Shown: in pieces, positions 52,118 to 59,383 of the stretch | Position numbering within the stretch: position 1 is the first letter of the stretch | Layout of the letters: each line of letters opens with the position of its first letter | DNA from: Methylobacterium sp. J-068 | Lineage (GTDB): Bacteria; Pseudomonadota; Alphaproteobacteria; Rhizobiales; Beijerinckiaceae | NCBI RefSeq assembly: GCF_022829445.1 | Contig: NZ_JAKSXY010000095.1 | Coordinates: 62,001-126,000, forward strand | Length of the DNA: 64,000 nucleotides | Reading direction: 5' to 3' | Position numbers and translations under genes: made by a program | Notes under the pieces: model-generated | Told to the model about the DNA's origin: nothing | Database searches by the model: none | What the model saw: only the letters and a program-made list of their open reading frames with translations

Positions 52118-52931
52118 CGGCGCCCTCACCGAGGGGCCGGTGCCCTTCGACCTCGCCGACCGGGGCCTGACGCTGGGCGACGGGGTGTTCGACACCGCGC
52201 TCGCCCGCCACGGCCGCGTCGCGTTCGAGGCCGCGCACGTGGCGCGGCTGGCGGCCGCCACCGCGCGCCTCGGCTTCCCCGTGGCGCCGGAGCGCATCGC
52301 GGGCGCCCTGCGGGCGCTGGCGCGGGAAGAGGCGCATCCGCTCGCGGCGATCCGCACCACCGTGACGCGCGGCGCCGGGCCGCGCGGCCTTGCCCCCCCC
52401 GCCGAGCCCCGGCCCGTGCTCTGGGCCAGTTCCGCCCCGGTCGGACCCGCCCTCGCCTTCGCGCCCCTGAGCCTCCACACCACCGCGATCCGCCGCAACG
52501 AGACCTCGCCGGCCGCGTCCCTGAAGACGCTGGGCTACCTCGACGCGGTGCTGGCGGCGGGCGAGGCCCGCGCGGCGGGCTTCGACGAGGCCCTGTTCCT
52601 GAACACGCGGGGCCACGTCGCCTGCGCGGGGACGGGCAACCTGTTCGCGGTCCGCGGCGGCACCCTGGTGACCCCGCCGCTGGCGGACGGCGTGCTGCCC
52701 GGCATCCTGCGCGCCGAGATCCTCGTCTCGCGGGCGGCGCGGCTGGGAATCCCGGTCGCGGAACGGAGCCTGACCCTCGACGCCCTGCGGGCCTCCGAGG
52801 CGGTGTTCGTCACCAATTCCCTGCGGGGCCTCGCGCCCGTGACGGCGATCGGCGCGACCACCTTCGCCAGCGCCGAACACCCCGTGGTGACGGCCCTCGT
52901 CGCCGACCTGCGGCCGGCCTTCGCCCCATGA
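52104..52931 (+). CDS. pabC: Aminodeoxychorismate lyase (class IV aminotransferase)
   Basis: This 275-residue PLP fold-type IV enzyme releases pyruvate from aminodeoxychorismate to give p-aminobenzoate. The N-terminal MLWFDGALTEGPVPFDLADR and GLTLGDGVFDTALARHGRV are followed by the PLP Lys in SLKTLGYLDAVLAA, then FDEALFLNTRGHVACAGTGN. Branched-chain aminotransferases share the fold, but operon position with pabB and pabA decides. It overlaps the following DoxX-like gene by 4 nt (ATGA). Confidence 0.92.
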   Translation: MLWFDGALTEGPVPFDLADRGLTLGDGVFDTALARHGRVAFEAAHVARLAAATARLGFPVAPERIAGALRALAREEAHPLAAIRTTVTRGAGPRGLAPPAEPRPVLWASSAPVGPALAFAPLSLHTTAIRRNETSPAASLKTLGYLDAVLAAGEARAAGFDEALFLNTRGHVACAGTGNLFAVRGGTLVTPPLADGVLPGILRAEILVSRAARLGIPVAERSLTLDALRASEAVFVTNSLRGLAPVTAIGATTFASAEHPVVTALVADLRPAFAP

Positions 52932-53350
52932 GGCCCCCCGAGATCCGGCGGGCGTCCCGGTTCTGGTGGCGCGTGCCGCTGATGGCCGCCTACGGCTTCA
53001 TCGGGGTGGTCCATCTCGCGACCCCCGACGCGTTCCTGCCGATCATGCCGGATTGGGTGCCGGAGCCCCGCCGCGTCGTGATCGTCACCGGCCTGTGCGA
53101 ACTCGCCGGCGTGCTCGGCCTCGCCTGGGCCCCGGCCCGGCGCTGGGCCGGAATCGGGCTGGCGCTCTACGCGGTCTGCGTCTTCCCGGCCAACCTGAAG
53201 CACGCCTTCGAGGGGATCACCGTACCGGGCCTGCCCGACAGCTGGTGGTACCACGCGCCGCGCCTCGCGTTTCAGCCGGTCTTCGTCTGGTGGGCGCTCT
53301 ACGCGGCCGGGATCATCGACTGGCCCTGGCGAGCCCGGTCGGGCCGCTGA
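52928..53350 (+). CDS. DoxX-like small membrane protein
   Basis: The 140-residue product has four hydrophobic helices: WWRVPLMAAYGFIGVVHLAT, VIVTGLCELAGVLGLAW, IGLALYAVCVFPANLKHAFE, and LAFQPVFVWWALYAAGIIDW. The layout matches small DoxX-type proteins. Function unknown. The ATG is inside the pabC stop, so translation is coupled; a link to folate synthesis is not obvious. It is convergent with mazG, which ends 4 nt away. Confidence 0.8.
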   Translation: MRPPEIRRASRFWWRVPLMAAYGFIGVVHLATPDAFLPIMPDWVPEPRRVVIVTGLCELAGVLGLAWAPARRWAGIGLALYAVCVFPANLKHAFEGITVPGLPDSWWYHAPRLAFQPVFVWWALYAAGIIDWPWRARSGR

Positions 53351-53353
53351 AGC

Positions 53354-54163
53354 TCAGCCCTTCTCGGCGCGTTTGACCGCCCGCCACGCCGCCTCCATCG
53401 CGTCGAGGTCGCTGTCGGACAGGCCGCGTCCCTGCTCGGACAGCCGCGCCGCCATGGCGTCGAACCGACGCTCGAACTTCATATTCCCTTCTCTCAAGGA
53501 ATATTCCGGATCGATCCCGAGATGTCGGGCGAGGTTGGCCACCGAGAACAGCAGGTCCCCGAGTTCTTCCGCGATCGCCGCGCGCGTGCCGTTCGCCATG
53601 GCGTCGGCGACCTCGTCGATCTCCTCGCGCACCTTCAGCACCACCTGTTCGGGATCAGGCCAGTCGAAGCCGTAGGTCGCGGCCTTGGCCGAGAGCTTCT
53701 GCGCCCGCGTCAGGGCGGGCAGCGGCAGCGGAACGCCCGCCAGGGGGCCACCCGCCAGAGGCGGCTTTTCCCGGCGCTCCCGCGCCTTGATCGCCTCCCA
53801 TTGCCGCGCCACCGCCTCCGGGTCGCGCCGGGGCGAGCCCTTCGGCAGCAGCGTCCCGTCGGGCGCGAACACGTGCGGGTGACGCCGGACCATCTTTTCC
53901 ACCACGGCGCGGACCACGTCGGGGAAGGCGAAGAGCCCGGCCTCCTCGGCGATGCGGGCGTGGAAGACCACCTGGAGCAGCAGGTCCCCGAGCTCGTCGC
54001 GCAGGTCGTCCGTGTCGCCCCGCGCGATGGCGTCGGCCACCTCGTAGGCCTCCTCCACCGTGTAGGGCGCGATGCTGGAGAAATCCTGGGCCACGTCCCA
54101 GGAGCAGCCGACCTCCGGGTCGCGCAGGGTCGCCATCAGGGCCAGCAAATCCTCGATCCGCAC
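53354..54163 (-). CDS. mazG: Nucleoside triphosphate pyrophosphohydrolase MazG
   Basis: This 269-residue protein has two MazG domains: APYTVEEAYEVADAIARGDT then DDLRDELGDLLLQVVFHARI, and VLKVREEIDEVADAMANGTR then AAIAEELGDLLFSVANLARH. Each has the E-E-x-x-E-x-x-D/A metal-binding arrangement. It hydrolyses NTPs to NMPs and limits ppGpp and mutagenic nucleotides. The start is taken at GTG 54163 because GGAG lies 8 nt upstream; GTG 54172 is the alternative. The AT-rich origin-like region follows directly upstream. Confidence 0.93.
   Translation of the reverse strand: MRIEDLLALMATLRDPEVGCSWDVAQDFSSIAPYTVEEAYEVADAIARGDTDDLRDELGDLLLQVVFHARIAEEAGLFAFPDVVRAVVEKMVRRHPHVFAPDGTLLPKGSPRRDPEAVARQWEAIKARERREKPPLAGGPLAGVPLPLPALTRAQKLSAKAATYGFDWPDPEQVVLKVREEIDEVADAMANGTRAAIAEELGDLLFSVANLARHLGIDPEYSLREGNMKFERRFDAMAARLSEQGRGLSDSDLDAMEAAWRAVKRAEKG
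53481..53507. repeat. Two GGAATAT boxes inside mazG
   Basis: ATATTCC at 53481-53487 and the palindrome GGAATATTCC at 53498-53507 lie 27 bp apart within the coding sequence. The same 7-mer makes up the cluster after repA. A 7-base AT-rich word is rare at this GC content, though chance or codon need is possible here. Confidence 0.4.
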
Positions 54164-54429
54164 CGCGTCCACTCCGTTCGTCCGGTTCCTCGTGCTCGTC
54201 CTTAGCCGATCGCGGTCCGTCCCGTGAGGTTGGGGACAAGGGCGGGAGAGGCGGTGTCTTCTTCTGAAAATTCCCTGGAAAAAGCCTTCGGTCGGGGTGT
54301 GTTCGTTCTTCCGAACGCTCAACCGGACCCTTAGGAAAGGTATCAGTAAGAGATTCTCAGAGAGTCATTTCTGAAAGTTATATGGGGTGGCCGAAACACC
54401 AGTCCTGCCATGGACTTATGAGGTGTTCT

Positions 54430-54613
54430 CGTATCGAACTCTGCGTGGGTTCGTATCGAACTCTGCGTGACGCCGTATCGGATTCTGCGTGGGCGAACCC
54501 CTCCGGCGCATGGGATTCTGCGTGGGTCCGTATCGGGTTCGGCGTGGATAAGCGCCCGCGCCGGTGAATTCCGGGGACAGCGCCGAATCCGACCCCGTAT
54601 CGAACTCTGCGTC
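54430..54613. repeat. Six helically phased 18-bp iterons (replication-origin-like array)
   Basis: Consensus CGTATCGRAYTCTGCGTG. Copies start at 54430, 54452, 54474, 54507, 54529 and 54596. Successive spacings are 22, 22, 33, 22 and 67 bp, close to whole turns of the helix. Copies 1, 2 and 6 are near identical; copies 3 to 5 carry one to four changes. All are in the same direction. An AT-richer stretch (54259-54400) lies to the left, and the repA coding region begins downstream. Confidence 0.85.
54543..54551 (+). promoter_or_regulatory. DnaA-box-like site next to the iterons
   Basis: CGTGGATAA at 54543-54551 differs by one base from the DnaA consensus TGTGGATAA. It overlaps the end of the fifth iteron. 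A weaker relative, CGTGGATAG, lies at about 54674-54682. Single-site resemblance only. Confidence 0.4.
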
Positions 54614-54815
54614 GGGTCGAGGCCTGCTCGGGATGGCGACCGCAAGCCCGTCGCCCGGACCCCTGTGCGCTCCGTGGATAGCCGGGATGACGCCGCCGCC
54701 CGCCGCCGTCGCCCGAGACTCTCCCGAATGGAATCGGGCATGGTCCCCGCGCGGCGCGGTCCGGGACTTTCCCCCGGACCGGCCTTGCCGGGAACGTAAG
54801 GTCACCACGGAACTC

Positions 54816-55907
54816 ATGGGGATCGAGGACACATTGGCGGGCATCCGCGACGCCGACCTCCTGGGGGAGGTCGAGGCGGCGCGGGGCAGCTTCCTGTTCG
54901 CCACCATCGCGGAGACCATCCTGCACCGGCAGCGCGCCCGGGACGCGGAGGCGGCCGCGCGCGGTGCCGTGGCCGGGCGGCGCCAGGCCATGGGCCGCGA
55001 CCAGCGCCGCCGCGACGCCGTGCGCGAGGTGATCGAGAACGAGCCCACGGCGCCGGAGAACCTGCAGCACATCCACTCGGTGCTGGCGCTCTGCGGCCTG
55101 CCCTATCGCGACCCCGGCGACGCCCGCGAGTTCTTTCGCGAGTACGGGCGCAATTCCCTGAGCCTGCTCGCCGGGCGCCTGAAGAACCCCGCCACCGGCG
55201 AGATGGAGTTCCAGGGCCTGCCCTACGGCCCCAAGGCCCGCCTCGTGCTGCTGCACCTCTGCACCGAGGCCGTGCGCCAGCGCAGCCCCACCATCGCGGT
55301 GGCCGACAGCCTGTCGGGCTTCATGAAGGAGATGGGCTTCGCCGTCACCGGCGGCGAGCGCGGCACCATCCGGCAGTTCAAGGAGCAGCTGGCGCGGCTC
55401 GCCGCCTGCACCCTGCAGATCGGCCTCTGGGACGGCGGCAACAACGCCAGCACCCTCAACGTGCCGCCCTTCCGCCAGCTCGATCTCTGGCTGCCACAGG
55501 GGGCCGACGGGGCGGTCTGGCAGAAGAGCGTGCAGTTCCACCAGGATTTCTACGACAACCTGATCCAGCACGCCCTGCCGGTGGACATCCGCGCCGCCCG
55601 CGCCTTCTCGGGCTCGGCGCGCAAGCTCGACCTGCTGTTCTGGGTCGGCTACCGCCTGCGCGCCCTGCAGCGGCCCCTGCGCCTCACCTGGGACAACCTG
55701 CACAAGCAGTTCGGGGCCGACAATGCCAGCCTGCGCAGCTTCCGCCAGGCCTTCAAGGCGGATCTGGCCCACCTGCAGGAGGTGTTTCCGAAGCTGCCCA
55801 TCCGCCTCGACGACAACGGCATGCTGCTCCAGCCCGCCGACCCGAGCGCCCTGCTGATCCCGCCCCGGGGCGCCAAGCTTCCGCGGAAGGCCGCCGTCGC
55901 GGGCTGA
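54816..55907 (+). CDS. repA: RepA-family plasmid-type replication initiator
   Basis: This 363-residue protein matches RepA initiators of the RPA family common on alphaproteobacterial plasmids: NPATGEMEFQGLPYGPKARL, LHLCTEAVRQRSPTIAVADS, LSGFMKEMGFAVTGGERGTI, and a C-terminal winged-helix region DNLIQHALPVDIRAARAFSG and RKLDLLFWVGYRLRAL. The start at ATG 54816 is preferred over 54564 because the sixth iteron and non-coding-like sequence lie between them. It binds iterons to open the origin in the known plasmids. No parAB gene is adjacent. Here it sits in chromosomal context. Confidence 0.88.
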   Translation: MGIEDTLAGIRDADLLGEVEAARGSFLFATIAETILHRQRARDAEAAARGAVAGRRQAMGRDQRRRDAVREVIENEPTAPENLQHIHSVLALCGLPYRDPGDAREFFREYGRNSLSLLAGRLKNPATGEMEFQGLPYGPKARLVLLHLCTEAVRQRSPTIAVADSLSGFMKEMGFAVTGGERGTIRQFKEQLARLAACTLQIGLWDGGNNASTLNVPPFRQLDLWLPQGADGAVWQKSVQFHQDFYDNLIQHALPVDIRAARAFSGSARKLDLLFWVGYRLRALQRPLRLTWDNLHKQFGADNASLRSFRQAFKADLAHLQEVFPKLPIRLDDNGMLLQPADPSALLIPPRGAKLPRKAAVAG

Positions 55908-55912
55908 CGCGC

Positions 55913-56023
55913 ATATTCCTTAGAAGCAAATGGAATATATGATGGAATAGACCTTGCGAGTCTATCTGGCAAAGGAATATAAAACGGAATATCCGGCTTG
56001 CTCGCCGGTTCGAAGAATATTCC
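55913..56023. repeat. Cluster of six GGAATAT boxes between repA and the HARE-HTH gene
   Basis: ATATTCC at 55913 (inverted), then GGAATAT-type boxes at 55932, 55944 (GGAATA), 55974, 55986 (GGAATATCC) and GAATATTCC at 56015-56023. Spacings of the direct boxes are 12, 30, 12 and about 29 bp, an alternating pattern. GGAATATTCC is itself a palindrome. The AT-rich boxes stand out in GC-rich DNA and could be operators or a second set of iterons. Confidence 0.7.
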
Positions 56024-56034
56024 GGGACGCGCCC

Positions 56035-56568
56035 ATGTTGCTCTCCGAAGCCGAAGCCGAAGCCGCCCTGCGCGATCTGCGCCGCCGCCGCGACGCGCTC
56101 GACCGCGCCATCGCCGAGCACCAGCTCTATCTCGAACTCGGCCGGCGCCTTCAGGGCGCGGAGGCTCCGCCGCCCGAATGGCCCGTGGACGTCTGGAGGT
56201 CCGAGGCTCCGCCGCGCGTTCCCGACGCGGACGCGCCTCGGTTTTCCGAGGCTTCGCCCGGCTCCCCCCCGCTTTCGCCCCGGCCCGCCCCCGAGCCGCC
56301 GCGCGCGGGCGAGGATCTCGTGGCGGCGCGCCGCCACGGGCGCGCCCTCGTGGCGGCGGCGGTCAACCTGCTGCACGAGGCCGGGCGCCCGCTCCACGCG
56401 GGCGAGATCCTGCAAGGTCTCACCGCCCTCGGCTTCGAACTGCCGGGGCACGACCCGGTGGCCGCCCTCAACACCCGCCTGTGGAAGCGCTCGGGGCCGG
56501 GCGGTCCGCTCAAGCGCCTCGGCGAGGCCGTCTACGCCCCCGCGGAGGAGGACGAGGATCTCGGTTGA
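56035..56568 (+). CDS. HARE-HTH-type winged-helix protein
   Basis: The protein is 177 residues. The N-terminus is a predicted coiled coil (EAEAEAALRDLRRRRDALDR), the middle is Pro/Glu-rich, and the C-terminal domain AAAVNLLHEAGRPLHAGEIL then QGLTALGFELPGHDPVAALN, NTRLWKRSGPGGPLKRLGEA and VYAP resembles the HARE-HTH/HB1 winged helix seen in DNA-bound proteins and restriction-linked enzymes. Start ATG 56035 follows GGGA. It lies directly after the box cluster, so it may bind it (inference). No catalytic domain. Confidence 0.68.
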   Translation: MLLSEAEAEAALRDLRRRRDALDRAIAEHQLYLELGRRLQGAEAPPPEWPVDVWRSEAPPRVPDADAPRFSEASPGSPPLSPRPAPEPPRAGEDLVAARRHGRALVAAAVNLLHEAGRPLHAGEILQGLTALGFELPGHDPVAALNTRLWKRSGPGGPLKRLGEAVYAPAEEDEDLG

Positions 56569-56636
56569 GGCGGCGCGTCGCGCAAGCAGGGCGAGCGGAC
56601 GGCATCGACCCGGCGGTCGAACCCGGATGTCCGCCG

Positions 56637-56930
56637 CTAATGGATCGGTGCGTCGTGCTTGTGGAACGCCTTGAGGCGGCGATAGACCGGCGTGTCGTAG
56701 TTCTCGGGCGTCGCGTCCTCGCCGGTGAGCCAGCGGAACAGGTCGCGGTCCGGCACCTCGATCAGGGCCTCGAAGGTGGTCAGTTCCTCCTCCGTGAAGG
56801 TCCCGATCTCGGCATCGGCGAAGCGGCCCATGATCAGGTCCATCTCGCGGATGCCGCGGTGCCAGGCGCGGAAGAGGGTGCGGCGGCGGCGCGGATCGAG
56901 GTCCGCGCTGGTGCGGGTGGTGCCGGACAT
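56637..56930 (-). CDS. sdhE: Succinate dehydrogenase assembly factor SdhE
   Basis: This 97-residue protein aids covalent FAD attachment to SdhA. The hallmark R-G-x-x-E is present: RAWHRGIREMDLIMGRFADA, followed by EELTTFEALIEVPDRDLFRW. ATG 56930 (MSGTTRTSADLDPRRRRTLF) is the family-like start; the longer in-frame upstream ORF is not. It is divergent from recG, as is usual in alphaproteobacteria. Confidence 0.93.
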   Translation of the reverse strand: MSGTTRTSADLDPRRRRTLFRAWHRGIREMDLIMGRFADAEIGTFTEEELTTFEALIEVPDRDLFRWLTGEDATPENYDTPVYRRLKAFHKHDAPIH

Positions 56931-57130
56931 GCGGTCAACCTCTGGTGCGGTGATCCCCGGGATGCCCGACCCCGTGCGGCATCCGTCGCGGGACCAAGCC
57001 TTCGGGCACGTATATAGAGATGCTGGCCCACGCCACCATCCCGTCCCTGCGCAGGGCGGGCGCCCGTTCTCACGCTTTTCCGTCCCCGTCGAGGACCTCC
57101 CGCCCCTCTCCCGCCCCTCCACCGAGCCGC

Positions 57131-59278
57131 ATGACCGACGACGCGCCCCGCCAGCCCCTGCTCCGCCCGAGCATCCTCGATTCCCTGTTCGCGCCCGCGC
57201 GCGGATTGCCGGGGGTCGGGCCGAAGATGGCGCCGATGATCGAGCGGCTGCTCGGCACGCCCGAGCAGCCGGCGCGGATCGTCGACCTGCTGTTCCACCT
57301 GCCGCAGGGCGGGGTGGTGCGAAAGCTCCTCGGCTCCATCGCCGAGGCGCCGCCGGGCGAGCCCGTCACCGTGGGCGTCACCGTCACCGGCCATCGGCCG
57401 CCGCAGCCCGGAGCCGGCCGGCGCCCGTTCCGGGTGCTCGTGGAGGATGCCACCGGCGACATCACCCTGGTGTTCTTCGGCATGCCGCAGGCCCGCGTCG
57501 AGAAGATGCTGCCGCTGGGCGCCCACCGCTACGTCACCGGGCGCATCGACCTCTGGGACGGGCAGCGCCAGATGGTCCACCCGGCCCGGATCGTCGACGA
57601 GGCGGGTCTGGCCGCCCTCCCCGCGGTGGAGCCGATCTACGGCGCCACCGAGGGGCTGACCTCGCGGGCGATCTCGAAGCTCGCCCACGCGGCCCTCGAC
57701 CGGCTGCCGGTGCTGCCCGAGTGGCAGGACCCGGCTTGGGCGGCCCGCGAGGGCCTGCCCGCCTTCGCCGATGCCCTGCGCGCCGAGCACCGGCCCGAGA
57801 CGGCGCCGCCGCCGGCACCCGAGGGCGGCGGCGCCCCGCCCCGGACCCCGGCCCGCCGGCGCCTGGCCTACGACGAGCTCCTGGCCTCGCAGCTGGCGCT
57901 CGCCCTGATGCGCGCCCGCAACCGCCGGGCTCCGGGGCGCGCCAATGCGGGCGATGGCCACCTCGTGGACCGGATCGAGGCCGCCCTGCCCTTCGGGCTG
58001 ACCGCGGCCCAGACGAGGGCGCTCGCCGAGATCCGGGCGGACCTCGCCTCGGACCGGCGCATGCTGCGCCTGCTCCAGGGCGATGTCGGTTCGGGCAAGA
58101 CCGCGGTCGCCCTGCTCGCCATGGCCTCGGCGGTGGAGGTGGGGCGTCAGGCCGCCCTGATGGCGCCGACCGAGATCCTGGCGCGCCAGCATTTCGAGCG
58201 CTTAGGCCCCGTGGCCGGGACTTTGCGCCTGCGCCTCCTCACCGGGCGCGACAAGGCCTCCGAGCGCCGCGCGACCCTGGCGGCCCTGGCGGCCGGCGAG
58301 GTCGACATCGTGGTCGGCACCCACGCGCTGTTCCAGGACAGCGTGGTCTTCGCCGATCTCGGCGTGGCGGTGGTGGACGAGCAGCACCGCTTCGGCGTCC
58401 ACCAGCGCCTCGCCCTGGGCGCGAAGGGCGCCGCCGTCGACATCCTCGTGATGACGGCGACACCGATCCCCCGCACCCTGGCGCTGACCTGCTTCGGCGA
58501 CATGGACGTCTCGGTGCTCGACGAGAAGCCCGCCGGGCGCCAGCCCATCGCCACCCGCCTCGTCTCCACCGACCGGCTCGACGAGGTGGTGGCGGGTCTG
58601 GGCCGTGCGCTCGCGGCCGGCGACCGGGTCTACTGGATCTGCCCCCTGGTGGCGGAATCCGAGTTCGTCGACCTCGCGGCGGCCGAGGAGCGCTTCTCGG
58701 ACCTGCGTCACAGCTTCGGCGACGCGGTCGGGCTGATCCACGGCAAGATGCCCGGACCCGACAAGGACGCGGCGATGGAGCGCTTCCAGGCGGGGGCCAC
58801 GAAGATCCTGGTCTCCACCACCGTGGTCGAGGTCGGCGTCGACGTGCCGGAGGCGACCATCATGGTCATCGAGCATGCCGAGCGCTTCGGACTGGCCCAG
58901 CTCCACCAGCTGCGCGGCCGGGTCGGGCGCGGGGCCAAGGCCTCCTCCTGCCTCCTGCTCTATCGCGGCCCCCTGGGCCAGGTCTCGCGGGCGCGGCTCG
59001 AGATGATGCGCGAGACCGAGGACGGTTTCCGCATCGCCGAGGAGGATCTGCGCCTGCGCGGCGAGGGCGAGGTGCTGGGAACCCGCCAATCGGGTCTCGC
59101 CGCCTTCCGCCTCGCCAGCCTGGAGAGCGACGCGCAACTGCTGCAGGTCGCGCGCGACGACGCCCAGCTCGTGGTCCAGCGCGATCCGGGCCTGAAGAGC
59201 GAGCGCGGCCGGGCGCTGCGCGTGCTGCTCTACCTGTTCGAGCGCGACGCCGCGATCCGGCTGCTCGGTGCCGGGTAG
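57131..59278 (+). CDS. recG: ATP-dependent DNA helicase RecG
   Basis: This 715-residue helicase remodels stalled forks and Holliday junctions. An N-terminal wedge with OB fold (VRKLLGSIAEAPPGEPVTVG and VLVEDATGDITLVFFGMPQA) precedes the motor. Walker A GDVGSGKTAVALLAMAS begins at 317; VVDEQHRFGVHQRLAL, TATPIPRTLALTCFGDMD and LHQLRGRVGRGAKASSCL follow. The TRG-like C-terminal region with RLRGEGEVLGTRQSG is intact. ATG 57131 (MTDDAPRQPLLRPS) is the family start. Divergent from sdhE. Confidence 0.96.
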   Translation: MTDDAPRQPLLRPSILDSLFAPARGLPGVGPKMAPMIERLLGTPEQPARIVDLLFHLPQGGVVRKLLGSIAEAPPGEPVTVGVTVTGHRPPQPGAGRRPFRVLVEDATGDITLVFFGMPQARVEKMLPLGAHRYVTGRIDLWDGQRQMVHPARIVDEAGLAALPAVEPIYGATEGLTSRAISKLAHAALDRLPVLPEWQDPAWAAREGLPAFADALRAEHRPETAPPPAPEGGGAPPRTPARRRLAYDELLASQLALALMRARNRRAPGRANAGDGHLVDRIEAALPFGLTAAQTRALAEIRADLASDRRMLRLLQGDVGSGKTAVALLAMASAVEVGRQAALMAPTEILARQHFERLGPVAGTLRLRLLTGRDKASERRATLAALAAGEVDIVVGTHALFQDSVVFADLGVAVVDEQHRFGVHQRLALGAKGAAVDILVMTATPIPRTLALTCFGDMDVSVLDEKPAGRQPIATRLVSTDRLDEVVAGLGRALAAGDRVYWICPLVAESEFVDLAAAEERFSDLRHSFGDAVGLIHGKMPGPDKDAAMERFQAGATKILVSTTVVEVGVDVPEATIMVIEHAERFGLAQLHQLRGRVGRGAKASSCLLLYRGPLGQVSRARLEMMRETEDGFRIAEEDLRLRGEGEVLGTRQSGLAAFRLASLESDAQLLQVARDDAQLVVQRDPGLKSERGRALRVLLYLFERDAAIRLLGAG

Positions 59279-59383
59279 AATCCGCCCCGCCCTCGATCGG
59301 CCTTGAAATCGGAAGTTGGCTCATGAACTCGGTGTCAACCTCTGGGGGATTAAGCCGCGTCCCGGGAATCGGGATTGGGGACC

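Noticed and set aside
54430..54613. CRISPR array
   Set aside because: Repeats are 18 bp with spacers of about 4 to 49 bp, no unique spacers of constant length and no cas genes; iterons fit better.
54564..54815. Longer RepA start at 54564
   Set aside because: The sequence before 54816 contains the sixth iteron and Pro/Ser-rich noise unlike the family N-terminus.
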